This document shows positions 1 to 7,115 of a stretch of 39,294 bases of DNA, in pieces. Each line of letters starts with the position of its first letter. Within the stretch, counting starts at the first letter, position 1. A program made the translations under genes and the position numbers. Source of the stretch: Skermanella stibiiresistens SB22 (GTDB lineage: Bacteria; Pseudomonadota; Alphaproteobacteria; Azospirillales; Azospirillaceae); contig NZ_AVFL01000046.1 of assembly GCF_000576635.1 (NCBI RefSeq), positions 1 to 39,294 on the forward strand, given 5' to 3'. The notes beneath the pieces were generated by a model. The model saw nothing but the letters and a program-made list of their open reading frames with translations, made no database searches and had not been told where the DNA came from.

Positions 1-546
1 CATCTGTCGTTCGCGTCGTCGCGTTGGCTGATGGGAGTTCTCGGCCCGGTTGTTGAGGCCCTTGTGCTGGCGGTGTTCGACCCCAGGCATGATCTCCCGT
101 TTCGCCGCGCTGTAGCTGCGCAGTTTATCGGTCACCATGACGCGTGGCGCCCGGCCTTGCTTCTTCAGGAGCTTGCGCAGTAGGCGCTTGGCCGCCTTCT
201 TGTCGCGTCGGCTCTGGACCAGGGCATCGAGCACGAAGCCGTCCTGATCGACTGCGCGCCACAGGTAGTGCTTCTTGCCCGCGATCGTCACGACCATCTC
301 ATCCAAGTGCCACCTGTCGCCGCCCTGTAGCCGGCGTCGGCGGATCCCGTTGGCGATCTCCCGGCCGAACTTCAGACCCCATTTGCGCACGGTTTCATGG
401 CTGACCTCGATCCCGCGCACCGCCAGCATCTCCTCCACCATCCGAAGGCTCAACGGAAAACGAAAGTAGAGGTAAACTGCGTAGCTGATCACTTCGGCGG
501 GGAACCGATAGCCGGCATAGCTAGGGATGCAGGGTGGTGTCGGCAT
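1..546 (-). CDS. IS6-family transposase, C-terminus outside the window
   Basis: DDE transposase that would move its own insertion sequence by the copy-in route used by IS6/IS26-type elements. The minus-strand frame is open from an ATG at 546 to the window edge (182 codons). IS6 proteins are usually about 230-240 residues, so roughly 50 residues are missing beyond base 1. Visible landmarks in order are the N-terminal YRFPAEVI segment, a helix-turn-helix stretch (MVEEMLAVRGIEVSHETVRKW), the first catalytic Asp in WHLDEMVV, the second Asp in VTDKLRSY and the catalytic Glu in NNRAENSHQ. All three acidic residues are present and I see no frameshift, so the visible part looks functional. Family assignment is secure; the exact IS name is not known to me. 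Confidence 0.9.
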   Translation of the reverse strand, partial: MPTPPCIPSYAGYRFPAEVISYAVYLYFRFPLSLRMVEEMLAVRGIEVSHETVRKWGLKFGREIANGIRRRRLQGGDRWHLDEMVVTIAGKKHYLWRAVDQDGFVLDALVQSRRDKKAAKRLLRKLLKKQGRAPRVMVTDKLRSYSAAKREIMPGVEHRQHKGLNNRAENSHQPTRRRERQM

Positions 547-587
547 GCCCCCTTCGTACCTACCAACCACCAAACCGGCAACACCAA

Positions 588-607
588 GCCGTCAAGTTGA
601 CGGTGCC
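588..607. repeat. Putative terminal inverted repeat of the IS6-type element
   Basis: Read on the minus strand this begins GGCACCGTCAACTTGACGG, about 40 bp upstream of the transposase start. It resembles the GGCAC/GGCTC-TGTTGCAAA style ends of IS6 elements and contains a self-complementary CGTCAA/TTGACG core. The matching end lies outside the window, so this boundary is an inference. Confidence 0.4.
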
Positions 608-873
608 GGGCCCAGGCCATGGCCGATTGGAATGCTGCGGCCGCTGCTGCGTGAGAGTTGCCAAAACCTCGGGGTCTTTGCAAGTCAGACAAGTTCCCGT
701 GACAACGCCGGGAGGAGTCCTTGACGCTGCAACTGTAATACTGGGGTCACGGCAGGGATTTATATACTGGCATTGAAGATTGATTGCGACTTCGCGTGAG
801 GGACTTGGGCCGCCAATTGAGCATATAGTTTTCTGCTGTGCCCGATATTGATTGCGTCCGTTGAATTTATTTT
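608..873. other. Intergenic DNA between the IS end and the envelope operon
   Basis: No convincing gene. It lies downstream of the last gene of the minus-strand operon, so a terminator is expected, but I see no strong hairpin with a T-tract. TTGATTGCG occurs twice (about 781 and 848), without an evident role. Confidence 0.4.
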
Positions 874-2310
874 TTATCCGATGTTTCTGCTCTGGATCAG
901 CCTTTGTTGCCTTCGGACAAGCCACAGAATGGCCGGAAGCGCCGCGATCAATGCAACAGCCCAGATCAGAGTGTAATCCGAACCGGTCAGCGGGAGAGTA
1001 CCGCTCCGCCACGCGGCACTTACCGTCTCCAGGTCGTCCCGTAGGGAGGGCAGGGGAAGCATGGTAAGGTTGGCGACCGGGATCGAGCCTAGGATGCGCC
1101 GTGGATCCGGCTCGCTATCCCGCCCGTTGTCCAGCGGCAGGCTCCGGGCGAGCTGATCGACTTCGCCGCCACCTGAGAAGAACCGGGGGTCGAGCGTCAA
1201 GGGGAACAGGGATGTCCCGCCGTGCATCTTCATCTCGATCATGGCGTTGACGTCGTTGCACACGCCCAGCGAATAATAACCGCCGAACGGAAGTTCCCGA
1301 TGTCGTTGCTTGATCGCGGTGTATGTGCGCACGATACTGCCGGCCAGGCGTGTCACCTCCACGGCTTCGGTTCCCCGGTAGCGATGCGCGACCCTGCCCA
1401 TGACCCAGGCTTGATCCCGGGTCACGCTCGGGCGGAACACGGCTTCTCCGTCGATCCCGAAGTAGAAGGACAGATCGGCGTCGACCACGGGGCCGCGGAT
1501 GATGAACTCGTGCTGCGAATGGCTGACCGGGACCAGCAGGGTCCGATCCGTTCCAGGGACCGGAATCCCGGTATCGATCCAGAACGGGGTGAGGACGTCG
1601 CGGCCGCGATATATCAGGTCACCGAAATTGGCGAAATACCGGGAGTCCTTGACTTCCAGGTCATGTCCGGACGTCATCAGGGCTTCCATCAGGGCATCCG
1701 CCGCATCCACTGACTGTCCGCCTGTCGCGACCCGGTATCGTTTTCCGCCGCCCGGCGAATTCAACGAGAGGCGATTCAGCACATCGGCAAGCCGCTGGCT
1801 GCTGGCATATTCGTTGGCGAGCACGGGGTCGATCCGGTCGCCGGCCTGTAATCCGAAACCCAGGGGCCGCAGATAGGCGTCCGGTGCCGGGGGATCGCCT
1901 GTTGCGGGCAATCCCAGTTCCTCTTCGAGGTTCGCTCCCTCGGTTCTCTCCGGCTGCGGATCTGCCTTATTTCCGGAAGCGTCCATGGCCGCCGCTGCGA
2001 GCTGAACGGCTCGCCCCATTCCCGTTACAGTCATCCCTGGGAAAAGGTCCAGTGCCTCGAAGTTCTTGCCGAGGATCAGTTCGCGCAGCCGCTTGATCTC
2101 TTCCGGTCCGAGGATGCCCCCCGCTTTCGGGTCATGGCCCAGGCGCCTGTACAATGCCTCCACGAAGTCAGGATTAGCGGACAGCTCGGACATGACCTGC
2201 GATACGGGCAGCCAACGTTGCTCGTCCGCCATTATCGGGGTACGGGACACCAGCATGCCGGTCAGGAAAAGAGCCAGATGAACAGCTGTGAGCCGCAGGC
2301 CGGGGCTCAT
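874..2310 (-). CDS. Exported protein with C-terminal membrane anchor, function unknown
   Basis: A 478-residue protein I do not recognise. It starts with a basic N-terminus and a hydrophobic signal segment (residues about 5-28, ending near IMADEQ). A long soluble region rich in Asp, Gly and Arg follows. A single transmembrane helix lies near the C-terminus (around residues 445-467, YTLIWAVALIAALPAILWLV), then a short basic cytoplasmic tail. Expected topology is therefore periplasmic with a C-terminal inner-membrane anchor. The start ATG at 2310 overlaps the stop of the upstream hydrolase gene by 4 bp (ATGA), so the two are probably translationally coupled. It is the last gene of the six-gene run that begins at 6688. 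No catalytic motif is obvious; a role with the hydrolase lipoprotein is inferred only from coupling. Confidence 0.8.
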   Translation of the reverse strand: MSPGLRLTAVHLALFLTGMLVSRTPIMADEQRWLPVSQVMSELSANPDFVEALYRRLGHDPKAGGILGPEEIKRLRELILGKNFEALDLFPGMTVTGMGRAVQLAAAAMDASGNKADPQPERTEGANLEEELGLPATGDPPAPDAYLRPLGFGLQAGDRIDPVLANEYASSQRLADVLNRLSLNSPGGGKRYRVATGGQSVDAADALMEALMTSGHDLEVKDSRYFANFGDLIYRGRDVLTPFWIDTGIPVPGTDRTLLVPVSHSQHEFIIRGPVVDADLSFYFGIDGEAVFRPSVTRDQAWVMGRVAHRYRGTEAVEVTRLAGSIVRTYTAIKQRHRELPFGGYYSLGVCNDVNAMIEMKMHGGTSLFPLTLDPRFFSGGGEVDQLARSLPLDNGRDSEPDPRRILGSIPVANLTMLPLPSLRDDLETVSAAWRSGTLPLTGSDYTLIWAVALIAALPAILWLVRRQQRLIQSRNIG

Positions 2311-4217
2311 CGCGGCTTGCCCGCCACGAGTGCAAGACGATTGGGCATCGCCCCGCAGATCCCGCTCCTGACGCAGGACTCCGCCAAGTGGAGGAGTAGA
2401 ATTCGCCGGACCTCTTCGATCGTGTGAGGATCGGACTGAGTCGAATGGCCGGAGCGAACGACATACTCGGACTCAGCGCCCTCAATATGGGCACTCCTGT
2501 AATCGACAACGCCATCATCCCCGGTCTCAACCGGGCCGTCGCCGCGCACGGCAATGATAGAATGCGCTTTGACCCCTTGGGCGATAGGGGTGCGCGCCAG
2601 CATCTGGACCAGCAGACTGCCGGGTGTCATGCCGTAAATACTGCCGAACCCTGCCTGCCCTGCCAAGACCGATGTCTCGATACCCAGCGTGCCTACTTCC
2701 GAAGTCGCTTTCAGGATGTTGCCGGGCAACCGTACCAGGCTTGCGATGTAATGGCTGATCCGGTCACCGGCGACATAGCTGCCGCCGTGAGGGGTGGCGA
2801 TGAAGATGAGGCGCTTGACTGATGGAAACGGCTTGATGAACAGGGCGCTTTTCAGCATCTCGCGGCTCTCCGGGCTGACATCCAGTTCCTCGGGCGGCTT
2901 CTTGAATGCCGCGTTCCAGAACCTGTCGCCGGTATCGATCGCCGCCATCTTGGCCAGCAGGCCGCCCTGGCTGTGGCCGATGACGACCATTTCATGCAGC
3001 GATGGATCGGTTCCGTCCGGGTCCAAAGCGGCAATTGCGTTCTGAAGCGCTTCACGCAGCAGCAACGCGGAATAAGGGACCGGATTGCCCGTTTCGTACG
3101 CGAAGAACCAGAACTGATAATAGTCACGGATGCGCGGGCCGCTCCTCAGGTCGTTCAGCATCTCGGCCCAGCGCACGGGACTTGACGCCGTCCCATGAAC
3201 AAATACGACAGGAATGCGCCCGGATCGATAAGGCTCCAGTGCGACCAGCCGTGACGGCACGTTCCTGTCGAGCAGGTTGCCTCTCAGAAAGCCGACATAT
3301 TCTAATTCCCAGGCCGGGACTCCACTCAGCATGTAGGCGAGCGAGGCGGTATATTCGATCTCCAGCGGAACCTGCCGGTGATCGATCAGAACCGATCCAG
3401 CATCGGAAGCAGCATAGAGCTCAAGCTGCCCGTGAACCGTGCCGCTGCCAAGCTGACGCCAGGGATCATCAACGCGCAGCAGGGCGGTTACCGGCGTCTT
3501 GACGCGCGGAGCAACCTGGAAACCTGTCGTCAGATATGCCTGGGCCGTACCTGCTGCCAGGGGCGCGCCGATTCCGGACTGGCGATAGCGGTTGTTCAGG
3601 CCGTGGATTTCCAGCTCGGCGACCGGGAAGAAGCCGGTCAACTGGCGTCCGCCCCACGCGAGATCACGTGGATCGAAAGAGATGTCGAGCTGGCCTAACG
3701 GCAGCTGGTAGATCGCCGACCGGATGGTGATCTCGGTCCCTTCATCAGTAGCCAGTCCCGAGGTCAAGCCGCGATTGTACAGGTCGCTCGCGAGCCGGAG
3801 CCGTGGATCATAGGGGTCAGGCGGCTGGCCCGCGGATCCTGGAAACAGAAAGGCGTAGGCGTAGAGGGCGGATGCCAGGTAGTAAGGGCGATTATCATGT
3901 TCTGCCGCCTGGACGAACGACATCTCCGCAAGGGCAAAGAGCTCGTTGGCCTGGCCTCGCCCCTCGGCGAACGCCGCATGGAGTTCAGAGATAGCGTATT
4001 CCGGCCGCTCGTAGAAAAGAGCCTCCAGATCCCACTGCCGCAGCACGTTCCGGGTCTGATCGCTGAGCGTGCGCGCCGACAGGACGTTGCGGGTGAGTTC
4101 CTGATGCAGCGTCGCGTGGTCCAGGCGCTCGACGCTGATCGGTCCGGCACAGCCGCAGGCCAGGAAGATCATGGCCAGCAGAATCATGCCCTTAAGTCGG
4201 AGATCTAGCCGCGCCAT
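2307..4217 (-). CDS. Alpha/beta-hydrolase lipoprotein (esterase/lipase-like)
   Basis: Likely membrane-anchored serine hydrolase of the alpha/beta fold; the substrate (lipid or ester) cannot be told. The chosen start gives 636 residues with a lipoprotein-type signal (MILLAMIFLACGCAG, acylated Cys about residue 21 or 23). A longer frame upstream to 4478 overlaps the neighbouring gene and has unlike composition, so I reject it. Residues 30-330 form an N-terminal region with helical, TPR-like composition and a beta-rich part. The hydrolase domain follows: oxyanion strand VVFVHGTASS (about 337-346), nucleophile elbow GHSQGG with Ser416, IATPHGGS (about 473-480), acidic residues in DDGVVDY (567-573) and His591 in SGHST. 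The triad is therefore complete. The stop overlaps the next gene's start by 4 bp. Confidence 0.85.
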   Translation of the reverse strand: MARLDLRLKGMILLAMIFLACGCAGPISVERLDHATLHQELTRNVLSARTLSDQTRNVLRQWDLEALFYERPEYAISELHAAFAEGRGQANELFALAEMSFVQAAEHDNRPYYLASALYAYAFLFPGSAGQPPDPYDPRLRLASDLYNRGLTSGLATDEGTEITIRSAIYQLPLGQLDISFDPRDLAWGGRQLTGFFPVAELEIHGLNNRYRQSGIGAPLAAGTAQAYLTTGFQVAPRVKTPVTALLRVDDPWRQLGSGTVHGQLELYAASDAGSVLIDHRQVPLEIEYTASLAYMLSGVPAWELEYVGFLRGNLLDRNVPSRLVALEPYRSGRIPVVFVHGTASSPVRWAEMLNDLRSGPRIRDYYQFWFFAYETGNPVPYSALLLREALQNAIAALDPDGTDPSLHEMVVIGHSQGGLLAKMAAIDTGDRFWNAAFKKPPEELDVSPESREMLKSALFIKPFPSVKRLIFIATPHGGSYVAGDRISHYIASLVRLPGNILKATSEVGTLGIETSVLAGQAGFGSIYGMTPGSLLVQMLARTPIAQGVKAHSIIAVRGDGPVETGDDGVVDYRSAHIEGAESEYVVRSGHSTQSDPHTIEEVRRILLLHLAESCVRSGICGAMPNRLALVAGKPR

Positions 4218-4258
4218 CCTGGGGGTACCTTTGCCGGAAGCATAATGACCCGCCGTTC

Positions 4259-5035
4259 CTAATATCCGGGAGGCGCCCCGACGGTGACATACGTGACGCT
4301 TCCGTTCACGTAAGCCTGGTTGTACCAGGTGCCGCCGCAACCGTAATAGCTTACCCCACCGGCTGCTACGACGTGTGGCGAGCAGGGAAGGACTGTTACA
4401 TAGGTCGGGCTCGATGCGGCACCCGCCATGTAGCCCACCGTCGCGCCGACCGCCACTCCGGCGACTGCCCATCCCCAATCATCGTCATCATCGTAGTGGT
4501 CATGATGATGATCCCAGTCGTCGCTGATGTTCTGCGCCGCATTGCTGCGAGCTTCGGTGCGCTCGGTTTGGCCTTGCTGGCGGGCGTCGGTCCGCTCGGT
4601 CTGGCCCTGCTGGCGGGCATCGGTACGCTCGGTCTGGCCCTGCTGTCTCTGCCCCTGCCGCTCGGTCCGCTCCGCTTGACCGGATGTGCGCGTATCGGCG
4701 CGCGCCTGGGTGCGGGTCTGCTGAGTCTCGGCTCGCTGGCCCGAACGCTCGGTCGCCCCTGCCTGGCGCGACGCGGTCTGCTGCGTCTGGGCGCGCTGAC
4801 CCGACCGCTGGGTGGCTCCGGCCTGCCGAGCGGCGGCTCCGCCTCCCGAGGCGGATCTCTGCCCTGAGAAGCTGCCGCTGGAAGCTGCACCCGATCGGGA
4901 AAAACCGGCCCCGCCGCCGCGCCCGCCACCGCCACCGCCGCGTCCTCCACGCGCGGCTGCGTCAGCCACCATTGCGGCGGTCAGGAAAAGCGACGAGGCA
5001 ATAGCGATGGCGGTTCTTGCTGGACGGGATATCAT
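4259..5035 (-). CDS. Secreted repeat-rich protein with His/Asp cluster
   Basis: A 258-residue exported protein of unknown function. Residues 1-28 form a signal peptide ending in an Ala-rich cleavage region. A Gly/Arg-rich segment (29-45) follows, then Ser/Gly and Gln/Thr/Arg low-complexity sequence with two tandem repeat families (20-residue units at 70-109, 11-residue units at 131-163). An acidic histidine cluster comes next (DDWDHHHDHYDDDDDW, 172-187), then a hydrophobic glycine-rich segment (WAVAGVAVGATVGYMAGAA) and a Tyr/Gly/Cys C-terminus. The cluster could bind divalent metal, and the hydrophobic part could sit in the outer membrane; both are inferences. Start ATG 5035 has GGAGCG upstream and overlaps the DUF2092 stop by 4 bp. 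The hydrolase lipoprotein starts 41 bp downstream. Confidence 0.8.
   Translation of the reverse strand: MISRPARTAIAIASSLFLTAAMVADAAARGGRGGGGGGRGGGAGFSRSGAASSGSFSGQRSASGGGAAARQAGATQRSGQRAQTQQTASRQAGATERSGQRAETQQTRTQARADTRTSGQAERTERQGQRQQGQTERTDARQQGQTERTDARQQGQTERTEARSNAAQNISDDWDHHHDHYDDDDDWGWAVAGVAVGATVGYMAGAASSPTYVTVLPCSPHVVAAGGVSYYGCGGTWYNQAYVNGSVTYVTVGAPPGY
4547..4645 (-). repeat. Three tandem 33-bp repeats (11-residue unit QQGQTERTDAR)
   Basis: Residues 131-163 of the secreted protein consist of three near-identical units, the last with Glu for Asp. The DNA is also nearly identical between units, pointing to recent expansion by slippage. Confidence 0.9.
4709..4828 (-). repeat. Two tandem 60-bp repeats (20-residue unit beginning RQAGAT)
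   Basis: Residues 70-89 and 90-109 of the secreted protein are two copies of a unit of the form RQAGATxRSGQRAxTQQT plus two residues. The copies differ mainly by Gln/Glu exchanges. Confidence 0.85.
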
Positions 5036-5964
5036 TTCGACGCTCCTTCCAGGCTGCCGGACTCGGACGAGGCGGCATTGGGTGGCGCTTGATTGGCGGG
5101 CGCTTCGCCGGTTATAGGAGGCTGATCTTCGGGTTGCCGGCGGACCCTGACCAGGAATGGGATGCGCTGGGCCCCATCCGGTGGGATGAAGGCGAGATCG
5201 ACTTGCGAGAGGTCAGGGTTCAGTTTCCAGTCAGAAAACTCGGCCCGATACTGCGGCGCGCCCTCTTCGTTTTTGTAGGTGATCGACAGTCGTTGAGGCA
5301 GGTGTGTATTGCCGGTATCCAGCCAGACTTCGAAGTCCACATCGGCGCCCCGACCCGCCAAGTGATCGGTCGGCACCGTGGTGAGCATATCCCGCTCGAC
5401 ATAATCGATCGCCTCAAGCCGCTGATCAAGTTCCTCCGGCAGCGTGGTGACCAGCAGCAGCGCCAGCGGCAGCCGGATGTCCAGATCCTGAACCACGTAG
5501 CGGATCACGTCGTCGACGCTGCCTGCCTTCTCGACCTGCCCATAGACATTGTCTTCGCGATCGAACACGGTGATCGCGTGGCCGTCATAGGTTACCAGAG
5601 TTTTCTTCCCGTCGCTCTCCTCCGCCTCGATCCGCAGCCGGTCGGGACGGCTCAGCGTGACCTGGCGTCGCTCGCCGAACGTGATTTTCTGACCCGTGTC
5701 CTGCACGACGTCGAAGCCAGCCCGGATGGTCACGCTGAACCCCTGGGCTTGGGCGAGTTTATCGGCCATGAGATGCAGGGCGGCCAGCGCCTCGACGTCC
5801 ATCGGCGCATCTTCGGCCGGCTGGTCGTCATCCGACAAGTACTGATCAGTCGGCTGCTCCTGGGACGCTTGTTCCTGGGAGGCCTGTTCCTGAGCGCCCG
5901 CCGCAGGTCCAACCGTCAGGAAGAGGAGGAGCGCGGACCATGACAGCCACCGGGCAACCGTCAT
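5032..5964 (-). CDS. DUF2092 family periplasmic protein
   Basis: A 310-residue exported protein with the DUF2092 fold, related in shape to LolA/LppX-like lipid-binding proteins. Residues 1-24 are a signal peptide ending AGA. Short QEQAS repeats follow (about 25-40), then the domain from about residue 55 (ALAALHLMADKLAQAQGFSV) to 290. Typical features include RRQVTLSRPDRLRIEAE, TYDGHAITVFD and the late strand VDFEVWLDTG-THLPQRLSITYKN. A role in carrying or sensing a hydrophobic ligand between membranes is a structural inference for the family. The start has a strong AGGAGGGA site 6 bp upstream and overlaps the lipoprotein gene's stop by 4 bp. The stop overlaps the secreted-protein start by 4 bp. 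Confidence 0.88.
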   Translation of the reverse strand: MTVARWLSWSALLLFLTVGPAAGAQEQASQEQASQEQPTDQYLSDDDQPAEDAPMDVEALAALHLMADKLAQAQGFSVTIRAGFDVVQDTGQKITFGERRQVTLSRPDRLRIEAEESDGKKTLVTYDGHAITVFDREDNVYGQVEKAGSVDDVIRYVVQDLDIRLPLALLLVTTLPEELDQRLEAIDYVERDMLTTVPTDHLAGRGADVDFEVWLDTGNTHLPQRLSITYKNEEGAPQYRAEFSDWKLNPDLSQVDLAFIPPDGAQRIPFLVRVRRQPEDQPPITGEAPANQAPPNAASSESGSLEGASK

Positions 5965-6239
5965 CGCTGTCCCTCCTGCACGCCGCGCTGGTAGGCAGCC
6001 GCTTCGCCCTTCTTGTGATAGTCGTAAAGCATACCGCCGGCCAGACCGGCGCCCGCGCCGATGGCCGCCCCCATGCCGGCGTTGCCGGCAATGGCCCCGA
6101 TCAGCGCCCCACCGGCAGCACCCCCGGTCGTACCGGTCAGCGCTCGCTGCTGTGTCGCCGACATGTCACTGCAAGCGGTGAGGGAGAGTACCAGGGCCGT
6201 GACGCCGATCAACCGCTTGAACGTCCTTTGAAGACACAT
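5961..6239 (-). CDS. Glycine-zipper lipoprotein
   Basis: Small (92-residue) outer-membrane-type lipoprotein. I chose ATG 6239 because GTGGAG lies 7 bp upstream; a GTG at 6260 in the same frame has no comparable site. The signal peptide ends with the lipobox LTAC (acylated Cys about residue 23). The mature part has a glycine zipper of alternating Gly/Ala (GGAAGGALIGAIAGNAGMGAA and a second half), a motif known from YMGG/OmpA-associated lipoproteins that pack as membrane helices. A charged tail ends in YQRGVQEGQR. It lies 38 bp after the Rap1a-like gene and overlaps the DUF2092 gene by 4 bp, so it belongs to the same operon. Confidence 0.85.
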   Translation of the reverse strand: MCLQRTFKRLIGVTALVLSLTACSDMSATQQRALTGTTGGAAGGALIGAIAGNAGMGAAIGAGAGLAGGMLYDYHKKGEAAAYQRGVQEGQR

Positions 6240-6277
6240 GTCAATCTCCACTGGTTTCACTACCTGGAACGCAGCAG

Positions 6278-6688
6278 TCAGCGGCTACATGGATAATGTT
6301 GAGCCAGATAGCGGAAGATCCCTTCGACCGGCAGCGTGTTCATGGCACCTGGGTTCTGCTTCGCCCAGGCGACGAAGCCTGCGATAGCCTCGTTGCGCAT
6401 CGGCTTCGGCCTCGGCTCGCAGAACAGCGGCGGTTTCGCTTCGGCTGCCGCAGCGATCTGATGGTATTGGTAAGCTCCGACCGCAAAACCGTGGCAGAAG
6501 TGCAGCGCGGCGATCCCGGTAGCATCGGTCGGCGACGCCTCACACAGCCGTACGAGTTCGCCGGTGTTCGTGACTTGGAAATCGGTTTCGGAAGGGTCGG
6601 CCGTCTTTTGCGCGCGTACAGATGTGACTGCCATGACAGTCATGGCAGCCATGACCACCAGCAGAACAGATTTTTGTCGGTGTTTCAT
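6278..6688 (-). CDS. Exported Rap1a/Tai-like protein
   Basis: A 136-residue exported protein resembling the Rap1a/Tai family, whose founding members neutralise type VI secretion amidase effectors. The start ATG 6688 has GGGAG 8 bp upstream and gives a clean signal peptide (MKHRQKSVLLVVMAAMTVMA, cleavage near VRAQ); the frame continues 8 codons upstream without a better site. The mature part has the family pattern of spaced cysteines: LCEA, then HFCHGFAVGAY, then PPLFC, then HYPCS at the C-terminus. No T6SS gene or effector is visible nearby. As first gene of an envelope operon, a housekeeping envelope role is as likely as immunity. Family assignment rests on the Cys/FCxGxxxG pattern only. Confidence 0.75.
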   Translation of the reverse strand: MKHRQKSVLLVVMAAMTVMAVTSVRAQKTADPSETDFQVTNTGELVRLCEASPTDATGIAALHFCHGFAVGAYQYHQIAAAAEAKPPLFCEPRPKPMRNEAIAGFVAWAKQNPGAMNTLPVEGIFRYLAQHYPCSR

Positions 6689-7115
6689 CGTATGCTCCCA
6701 TGTAGCAACCATCGGCGACGAAGTATCGCGGTTCAGCGGGTCACTGGCCTTGGAATGTGGTCGATAGCGCTCTACGGATCATGAAGTGCGTGATGATCGG
6801 CAGGGTACGCCGCCAAGGCACCTTTCGATGAAACCTCGCAGCCGGTATTCATGAGTTCTATGCTGAGTGGCAGCGCATCTATTGCGGCGAAACTCTCGCT
6901 GATCTCCTTGAGCTTCCCTTGAATTTCATGACGCAGCCATGAGAACCCTTTGTCCAAGTTTGCGAGTGCGCAAGCCGGAGTATTTTATTGATCCTTAAGA
7001 TTATTGAACGCTGATCAGCGCTGTGACAGGAAGTAACATTCAATAAATTTCGGCCATGATACGGTAACATGCACCTGTATCACCAATCCGAAGACGGTAC
7101 CCGATAAACGAGCGT
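6689..7115. promoter_or_regulatory. Upstream region of the envelope operon
   Basis: About 430 bp between the regulator's stop and the Rap1a-like start, both on the minus strand. The segment 6960-7080 is AT-rich and holds GTAACAT at 7033 and again in the palindrome at 7056-7070, a spacing of 31 bp (about three helical turns). A 61-codon minus-strand frame at 6772-6957 has only a TTG start and no ribosome site, so I do not call it. I cannot place the -35/-10 boxes with confidence. Confidence 0.45.
7056..7070. promoter_or_regulatory. Operator-like palindrome, site A
   Basis: ATGATAC-G-GTAACAT: 7-bp arms with one mismatch around a single central base. It matches the perfect copy at 37214-37228 at 13 of 14 arm bases. 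It lies about 370 bp upstream of the six-gene envelope operon. Confidence 0.6.

Noticed and set aside
4218-4478. N-terminal extension of the hydrolase gene to 4478
   Set aside because: It would overlap the secreted-protein gene and lacks the lipoprotein signal that begins at 4217.
6278-6688. Type VI secretion immunity locus
   Set aside because: The Rap1a-like fold alone does not show it; no effector or T6SS component is present in the window.
6772-6957. Possible 61-codon gene upstream of the envelope operon
   Set aside because: TTG start without a ribosome site, no recognisable family, and it lies in a likely promoter region.
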